This document shows, piece after piece, positions 57,071 through 64,000 of a stretch of 64,000 bases of DNA. Location of the stretch: positions 2,976,001 through 3,040,000 of the forward strand of contig CM065647.1 of assembly GCA_033220425.1 (NCBI GenBank). Direction: 5' to 3'. The notes beneath the pieces are model-generated. The model searched no databases and was not told the origin of the DNA. It saw only the letters and a program-made list of their open reading frames with translations. The DNA comes from Lepraria neglecta. Its lineage: Eukaryota > Ascomycota > Lecanoromycetes > Lecanorales > Stereocaulaceae. Numbering within the stretch: position 1 is the first letter of the stretch; each line of letters opens with the position of its first letter. The position numbers and the translations under genes are program-made.

Positions 57071-59721
57071 TCACCCCGCTCTTGGGACGTTGTTGATCAT
57101 ATCTTGTCTCGTCGTTGGGGGCGCTGGCATGGCTCCGCTGCTTGGTCCATTTCGCTCGAGGCGTTGGCGTATTTGCGTTGCCGGATCTTCGATGGACTGT
57201 GAAAACCGTAAGCATTAGGCGGCCAAGAACAGTGGAGATGATCGATAGGCTTACCTGGCCCCTGGACCTCTTTCCGTCCCTGCTACCACCACTTTCATCC
57301 TGCAGCCTCAATGCATCTAGCCTCTTCTGACTGTCTTGTGTAATGGGATCTTCCTCTATCCTGTTTGAAGGATTGAACTTTTGACCTTTCAGGTTGGTCA
57401 GTGGCGGTATGGCTGCAAACTCGCCGTTCGCCCGTTGCCTTGCCCAATCGGCGACAGTCGCCCATTTGGCTGTGCGGTTTTGTAGTGTTTGCGCGGCGGT
57501 GGCCTCGTTCTCACGGTAGTGATCCGAGCACTCGTCGAAGAGCTGGGGATTGATCTCCATGAAGAGTTTCATCGCGTTGTAGACCATGCCGTGTATTGTT
57601 CTATTAGAATAAGCATGAGCATGAGCATGAGCATGAAGATGAGGATAGGGAAATGGGTCCAGAGAAATCATACCTGTTCCAGTGACCTTTTGAGTTCTCG
57701 TAGAGAGGTTGGAACATGATCGGTAGGATGACTTCGACGTTGTCGCTAATGAGATTGCAGAAGTATTCGTTGTTCCAGAAGTAAAGTGCCCGCTCTGCTA
57801 CCTGGTGCGGAAAATGTTAGTAAAAACTCTGCGAGGAGAGGAGGATCGTAGCTCACTTGGAAATGTGGACTCGCAACGGACTTCGCTAGTTGATTGAAAA
57901 GAGGCTCTTGCACCTTGGCAAATTCTCCTGGATCCATGACCTCGAAAATATCCTCCACCTCGTTCAGGAACATGACCTCTTTCGTGCTATTTACTTTGGG
58001 CCAATATCGTAGTAGACCCAGGACAACCTATAGAGAGAATGAGCATTGATCTTCAATGGCTGGTGGTCGGACTCACCTCTTCTGTCAATGCCGCATCCTT
58101 CTCCAGAAATTGTACAATACAGTAAGCCAGCTGTGGATGGTACATGCTCAAGCTTTTGACCTTATGTAAAGGTATCAATACCCTTGTAAGAAACAATTTG
58201 TGCTCTTCTTTGAGAGGGAGCGCGAAGCCATTGATAATTGAGCCCAGAATCTCCAAAAGCTCCGCGATGCCATTAAACCTCTCTGTCTCATATATGAACT
58301 GGAAGAAAACGTTGTTTATCGATCGCCTAATGTAGGAACGTAAGTTCAAGAATTTGCCGTATATTCGATGTAGTGTAGTTTTGAGGAAATCTCGTTCTCG
58401 AGGATCCTCCGAATCGAAGAGCTCGAGAAGCTGCAGCACATTAGCGATTCGTTCGCTGGAGCTCTATCGAGTGATATACATACCTGGAGAACGAATTGAT
58501 GATCTATGAAACCCTTCGCAATGTTTGTGTTGAAGTCTTGACTTTCAATGAAACGAAGAAAGAACTCGTACACAACCTGAATATGTGGCCATGCCACCTC
58601 CAGCACTGGCTCGTCTTCCTCGGGGTCAAAAGCTTCACCTTGCGGGTTCATTGGTGGAGGAATTGGCCGGAATAGATTCTTGCTGAACATGTCCACCACT
58701 TTCGGATACATTGGTTCTGTAATGACCTGCCGGTTGTTCGCGACGTAGTCTAGCAGCTCGTGCAGCGCCAATCTCTTGATCTCCTTCGACTTCATGTCTC
58801 CGCTAGCGTCATTGAAATCGAATATGATATTACATTGGTCGATCTTGTTCATGAAAAGCTCTTGCCGTCGATTGGGAGGTACTTCGTGGAATCCGGGTAG
58901 CTTCTCGAGTTCTCGCTGGCGCTGATCAGATATGTCAAATCTTGAAGAATGTTGTCGCTTTGGCGTTCGGATACCTTCTGGCACATCCTTTGGCGTTGAC
59001 GTCAATCGATCGAAAGCACCTGATTTTTGTCCCTGTCTTGGTGGAGCAAGGTCTCCAGGCATAGTCTCCGCAGCACCAGGAGGTGGAATGTGCTGTTTGG
59101 TCGTTAGTTTGAGACACCATAGACTGACACAAACGAAATAATGGTTTCGGATTTGGGATATCATGGCTGCTAGAGAACGTACCGGCGCATTGCCAGAGCT
59201 CGGACTTATGACCACGCCTGGTATCCCATGACCTCTTGTCGGTGTAGCTGGACCTCCAGCACCACCCTGTCCACCTACTCCTCCCATACCAGATTGCGAG
59301 GGTATGAAAGTGCCACCGCTAGGTGCTGCGTTGGGAGTACCCTGAGGGGATGGATGGATGGGATTGCCTTGAGGCGCTCGCGACATACCATTCTCCCCAG
59401 GAGGCAATGGCTTATTCCTTGTGTCGTTCAAGGCAGTTGTCGATGAAGTTGGGGTGCCTTGATTCGAAGAGCTAGGAGATTGTGTACTTCCAGGCGCGAC
59501 TAGCGTCGAGGCCGAGCTATGCGACGGGGATGCGGTGCCAGAAGTGGCGTCTTTCTTGTTTTTCGACTTGCTATTTGAATCCCTGGCGCGTGAAAGCTGT
59601 TCATGCTGAGTAAGTCAGCTAATTCATGATTGCAGCAAAACCAGAGGGGTAGTGCGATGAGCGGGCGCTCGGCAGGATCTAGTGGGAGGAGACATACCAC
59701 TCTCTGTTTGAAACCCTTCAT
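57071..59721 (-). CDS. rts1: PP2A B56/B' regulatory subunit (Rts1)
   Basis: Eight exons: 59721-59698, 59596-59183, 59092-58484, 58430-58077, 58027-57857, 57801-57674, 57600-57255 and 57196-57071. They encode 723 aa, and all phases close. The 24-nt first exon (MKGFKQRV) joins [20 protein letters not shown], the typical Rts1 start. A Ser/Pro/Gly-rich N-terminus precedes the HEAT-like B56 core. Landmarks are [33 protein letters not shown]-like [26 protein letters not shown]-like [56 protein letters not shown] and [20 protein letters not shown]. It targets PP2A to substrates in stress responses, septation and cohesin protection. Intron 6 (57673-57601) contains a hexamer microsatellite. Confidence 0.95.
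57612..57637. repeat. Hexanucleotide microsatellite (agcatg)n in rts1 intron
   Basis: About four tandem copies of agcatg lie between the branch region and acceptor of rts1 intron 6. On the sense strand the unit reads catgct, so it forms part of the pre-acceptor tract. Copy-number change would alter intron length only. Confidence 0.7.
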
Positions 59722-60614
59722 CCTGGCAGAGTGTGCCAAAACCTAGAACTTGTACCAATGACGTCTTCCAGGAAAGCTGCAATCCCAACGTAACGCAGTA
59801 GTAAGCCCGCAAACTCACTTCCAGCAAGGTGTCGCTCTCCTGTGCTTGCTTTCACGGCTTATCCTTGGGACTGAAGGGGAGTTTCGTACGGGCGGTCGTA
59901 ATCTCGTAACAGCCGACTGCTTTACGGTAGCATCCCGTTCATAGCTGAATGGGTGTTGGGGATTGGAAGGCTTTCGTTCGTTGTTGTTGCCCGTGGCTTG
60001 AGCCTAGCGTTTCGTGTTGTGGCTCACCATGCGGCTAGGTGCAACCAGCAGTAGCAATAACAGCTCCAGGGTCATTCGTAAGGGACGCGAAGACAGAGGC
60101 GTGCTGGCTGTATCAATGAGTCGTTGACTTTGTGGACCGTTGTCGACGTTGAGTCTCGACAATATCATGCGGCGTTTACGCCAAGCGAAGCAAGAGCGGG
60201 CTTTTCGCGCTACTCCCAAATGGGTTGCGGAGCGCGGTTTTGAAGCGTTGCCAGAATAGCTGCGTCGCCCTTTCAATTTCTTCACAAAACTATTCGCTTG
60301 CATGAAGAGACTTGTCGACGATACTGAATGAGGATCTCGACCTCAGGTCAGGACTCTCAAACATCGCACTCGACGGAAACATCGAGGCAAGCTCAAATCC
60401 GTCTTCAGACAGACAAACTGAGTAACAATCGGGCGTAGCAAACGCCCCAGTGGAGTTATGCAGTAAAGCACGTCAATCTTTCGTCCTCTAGTCTCTATTT
60501 CCATTTGAAGTCTCATACGAATCTCCTTGCATTCACCAAAAGTTCCTTTTCTATCATGGCTATTGGTCCCCTCGTTGTCCCATACTACATATTGTCTAGT
60601 ATCGAGTCTCATCA
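59722..60614. other. Divergent promoter region rts1 / TFIIIC gene
   Basis: About 0.9 kb between head-to-head genes. No coding features are present. The ORFs on the minus strand (60004-60303, 60343-60615) lack bias. Regulatory sites for both genes should be here, and none is clear enough to name. Confidence 0.4.
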
Positions 60615-62639
60615 ATGGCTCTTAAATCTACATCACAGAATTTAACAAGGATGGAGCGCAGCGATAGTGGACCAGGCCAGTCCGAGAAACAACATACCTC
60701 GCTGCCCCCATCAGGATACGCACCTTGGTACAATGTGCCTAACAGGCTTGTTGTGAGTGTCGAGCATCCATACATAATCAAGAATGTCGACAAGGGACTG
60801 GATACCTTGGGCGACGCCAATAAATTACAATCAGTAAGTTGAAGCATCACACACTTTCCGGATCATGGCACTCACGACTCCCTAGCTGGTTCAAGATAGC
60901 GGTGACACAATCGCAAGCTTGTACTTACGGCCAGGCGATCGGATGTCTAAACCCTTGAAGTCTGTCAATGTCAGGACGAACAACGTCCTTCTCAAAGTGA
61001 CGGTGCCAAAGAGAACTGGTCTGAAGCGCAAGAGAGGGTCACAAGGTCCCTACTATGAAAGCCTTGAGGAAGATGGCTCGGCTTCACAGAGTGGGCTACA
61101 ACCAGCGCCTCTGGTTAAAGCCTCTCAATACTTGCTACGTTCAATGCGTGATTGCCCTAAAGACTATCAAGTACAGCCTGTGGGAACCATCAGCAACACC
61201 CATCGCTTCCGAGGTAGCTTCCTCCGGTCTTAGATATAGACTGCCGTATTTTGCGCTGACATGCAGCAGGAATGCCTGATTTCGTCTATTCAACAGCGAA
61301 CAGCCCGTTCATGCAAAAGATGAAAGAATATATCCTCCCTTTTGAATGTATGCCTAGTCATTACTGGACGACTACATGTCCAGCTGCTAATCAAATACAG
61401 ATGAGAAGCTCAAACCCTTCAAACTCGACATGAGCAAAGGTGTCAAAGAAAACACCGAAATCATCCCACCGCCTTCTTTATCCCATCTTACCTACCCCTT
61501 CAACTACTCGTACGTCATATGGACTCATCTAACTATCCATCACCAAAACTAACACCTCCTGAGATACCGCCAGAACCCTTCCGTAAAGCAAGTGGTCGAT
61601 GAGCTTGGCAATGCAACGACCGTCAACATACACAGCGCTCCCAAAACCTGGAACCAGCCTGTGCCTTTCGATGTCGACACCGTCCCAGCCGGCCCTTCGC
61701 CAGACATCCCACCTGAAGAAAGTCAGATACCTCCAATGAAACGGCTAATCGCATCAGCGCGCAGGCTCATGGAGGAGCGACCGATCTTTACCCGACGAGC
61801 CCTCATGAATAGTATACCGGGCGACGACTGGGAGACTGTCGGCCAGAATGTCGCGAAATATGTCTATCAGTATGTTGGGTATATATTCCAGTCGGGCCCG
61901 TGGCGTGATGCTGTGGTTAGATTTGGTGTGGACCCTCGCAAAGATCCGGAGTGTAGAAAATATCAGACAATGATGTTTATGCTTGAGAAGGAGCCGAAAG
62001 ACAACCGGGCGAAGTTTATTCGGACCAAGCCAGACCGTATCGTGACTCCACAAGTAGCGAAGAAAGAGAGTCACTTTTTTGACGGACAGAACGTCAGCAA
62101 GGATGGAAAAGTATGGCAAGTTTGCGATGTCACAGACCCTTTCCTGAAAGATCTTCTTGCCACTGAAGACATCCGACAAGAATGCCTTGTTAGTCTATAA
62201 TCCGCTCGTCCCGCTATCTATTCATGATTCTTCCACTAACCGTGTCCAGATCGAAAGCGACGGCTGGTACCTCAATGGCACCTGGGCTAAAGCCAAGGTC
62301 ATAATGAAGTATAAGCTCAGAGCCATCCTTGACGGTGTCCCGGCGGACGAAGCTGCCTTCGCCAGAGTAGCACAAGAAATGCCGGATACCATCGAAAAGA
62401 ATGACAAAGCCACATCCAGACTGGGCAAAGATGCCACGTCAGAGGAGGTACGGATAGCAAGCGAGATTCGCGCGGCGTCTTTTATGTATCGGATGCCTGG
62501 TTCGGAGACGGTGGGACAGGAGGAGGGGTATGTGGATGAGGAGGTGCAGAATGGAGAGATTGTGATGCCAGAGGGTGCGGGGCAGGGGGTTGTAGATCCG
62601 AGACTGGCTGAAGCTGGACTGGAACTTGATAGACTGTAG
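60615..62639 (+). CDS. tfc1: TFIIIC subunit 5 (tau95/Tfc1, GTF3C5 homologue)
   Basis: Six exons, 60615-60833, 60886-61213, 61270-61347, 61401-61509, 61564-62188 and 62250-62639, encode 582 aa. Introns are 52-61 nt and every phase closes. The N-terminal dimerisation module is PNRLVVSVEHPYIIKNVDKG and SLYLRPGDRMSKPLKSVNVR, then VGTISNTHRFRGMPDFVYST. The central part contains LSHLTYPFNYSYRQNPSVKQ. The winged-helix/tau95 DNA-binding part has RLMEERPIFTRRALMNSIPG, YVGYIFQSGPWRDAVVRFGV and DPRKDPECRKYQTMMFML. The C-terminus is ESDGWYLNGTWAKAKVIMKY and an acidic tail. In TFIIIC this subunit binds box A of tRNA genes in the nucleus. The ATG at 60615 is the first in frame, and 60651 is an alternative. 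Confidence 0.93.
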
Positions 62640-63459
62640 CGTGATGGTTGGACCAGGGAGGTTGCCGAGATGGTTGATGAGATGGACAATGATGCTGACC
62701 CAGCGTCACAACTGCCTTGATCACTCGGATTATAACCCAAATATTAGCTCATGTACCGATCAGGTAGCTTTCCAACACATGCCAAAGTCTACGCAAAGCT
62801 CATGGAACTTCGTACGAATGCTACTCAGCGCCTTGTCGAACATATATGTATTCGAGTAAATCATTCATACTTCTTGCATACATCCTACTCAGCTACCTGA
62901 CATAAGTGCACTTTCGCCTAGAAAACATCACATCAATTGGCGTAAATGACGCTCAGCGGCCGACCCAAGCATGTTAAAATGCCAGGTCCTCTGCTCCTTG
63001 CATGAATCATTCTTGGGGCCAATTAATTAAGATATCAGTCAGCCCTCGTTTGGACATGTCTAGCGAGCAGATGGATGCCTCCAGAATGTTCATATTCATA
63101 TCACATCATATAAATGACAGACGTAGTTAATGGCATATCAACATGAGCGCTAAGAAAAGGAACTCATCAGCTTGAGGTCAATGATAATATCTCTGGGACC
63201 TCCAGCGTTTAGACCTGACTTGTCTGGCCATCGTCATTTTAACTCTCACATTAACATAACGATAGGTCATAGAGGTGCCGCCTGTCATTGATCACTGGCA
63301 GTAACCGTCGAGCTGAGTACGGAGACCTTAAGAATTGTGGGACGATCATGGCAGCTCCGTGTCCCCAATGCTTCAGAAGCGAAGACGCGATAGGTATTTG
63401 AACAAGTTGTCCATCCTTCCAAGCTTGACCCCTCCCTCCCCTAAATTCCATATCTCTTA
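62640..63459. other. Intergenic, convergent
   Basis: 820 bases between the 3' ends of the TFIIIC gene and the right-edge ankyrin gene. A minus-strand frame at 63251-63460 (ASSLLKHWGHGAAMIVPQFL) may be a frame-shifted continuation of the ankyrin protein. Otherwise nothing is seen. Confidence 0.4.
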
Positions 63460-64000
63460 CTAGCTGCGCAGTATCATCGTGGGGGCCAGCGACGCCACCT
63501 CGCTGGACAGATCGCTGACTGCGAGGGATTGATGGATAACCTGCAAAACTGACGGCTTGTCGGCAATCGATTTGGTTTCGGATGTGAAGTACACAGCTTG
63601 TTCCTGTACAGCGTTCGGATCTGTTCCATAATCTAGCAACATGCATAGGAGCTCGCAGCTCATCTGATGTGCATCTGGAAACATAGTCTGATCCATCCCG
63701 CGCATGGTGTCCTCGAGGTGACATACAGCACGCATCCAGGCACTCGGTCCATCCTTGATACTTTGATTTGCATCAGCTCCGTGCTTTAACAGTATCCCGA
63801 TGACGGAAATGTGTTTCTATGCTATGTCATGTTTCTTTTCTCGTGGCAGTGCGCTAATCGAATAGCCGAGCCAAATTGGCCCAGAAGCTGCAGGCAGATG
63901 ATTCGCGTCCCTGTTCAAAGCCTCATTCACGTACAAGCTGAGGCCGAATGATGCGGCGAACGTAGTGAAATTTTCCGTGTGGGGCCATTTACTTGTAGAG
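63460..64000 (-). pseudogene. C-terminal part of an ankyrin-repeat (NLR-like) gene, cut by window edge
   Basis: Minus-strand reading from the right edge gives FAASFGLSLYVNEALNRDAN, then GILLKHGADANQSIKDGPSA and LLCMLLDYGTDPNAVQEQAV, that is ankyrin units with the GADAN turn, ending ASLAPTMILRS at the stop at 63460. Units of this type, especially the FAASFGL start, are usual for the C-terminal half of NACHT-ankyrin proteins. A TAG in frame just before the KHISVIG segment (about 63810) breaks the reading, so the gene is probably a relic, unless an unrecognised intron spans it. The 5' end is outside the window. It mirrors the NLR relic at the left edge. Confidence 0.6.

Noticed and set aside
57612-57637. 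Telomere-like or coding repeat
   Set aside because: The hexamer agcatg lies wholly in an rts1 intron and is not a telomere unit.
1-64000. CRISPR array, bacterial operons or ribosome-binding sites
   Set aside because: The window is clearly eukaryotic with spliceosomal introns. No regularly spaced short repeats of CRISPR type were seen.

Overview
The window is chromosomal DNA from a filamentous ascomycete (Pezizomycotina). The genes are compact and interrupted by short introns of about 46-200 nt with GTANGT-type donors and CTAAC/CTGAC branch sites. The conserved proteins are typically fungal (Cdc16, Fal1, Prp9, Yju2, Rts1, a TFIIIC subunit), and there are NACHT-ankyrin and other STAND-type genes, GPI/cell-wall style proteins and AT-rich repeat relics. 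The class within Pezizomycotina cannot be fixed from sequence alone.

Layout. 0.1-3.6 kb: decayed NACHT-ankyrin (NLR-like) gene. 4.2-6.3 kb: broken NTF2-like ORF and a multi-pass membrane protein. 8.3-11.7 kb: ATP-dependent DNA ligase. 13.6-14.8 kb: secreted SGNH esterase. 15.8-18.5 kb: decayed STAND-type gene. 19.6-20.5 kb: SAM methyltransferase. 22.2-33.5 kb: conserved block with cdc16, a BTB protein, fal1 and prp9 (divergent pair) and sulfite oxidase. 34-36.6 kb: broken membrane-protein gene and an AT-rich repeat relic carrying an inverted pair of tRNA-like sequences. 37.6-38.9 kb: KEN-box protein. 40.8-46.4 kb: accessory stretch with a truncated ORF, a 43-bp tandem repeat, a GC hairpin and two decayed Ser/Thr/Pro-rich surface-protein genes. 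48.9-51.6 kb: five-exon MFS transporter and a methyltransferase stopped by one nonsense codon. 53-55.2 kb: GH17 glucanase whose last exon adds a But2-type domain. 55.6-62.6 kb: conserved block with yju2, rts1 (eight exons) and the TFIIIC 95-kDa subunit. 63.5-64 kb: another ankyrin gene running off the edge.

Housekeeping genes and decaying accessory genes alternate. Three spliceosome genes (fal1, prp9, yju2) and cell-cycle/phosphatase genes (cdc16, rts1) are intact with clean exon phases. The accessory genes are mostly broken. The observation most worth follow-up is the GH17 gene: splicing its last intron yields a GH17-But2 fusion, while keeping that intron yields a protein ending in a GPI-anchor-like tail.
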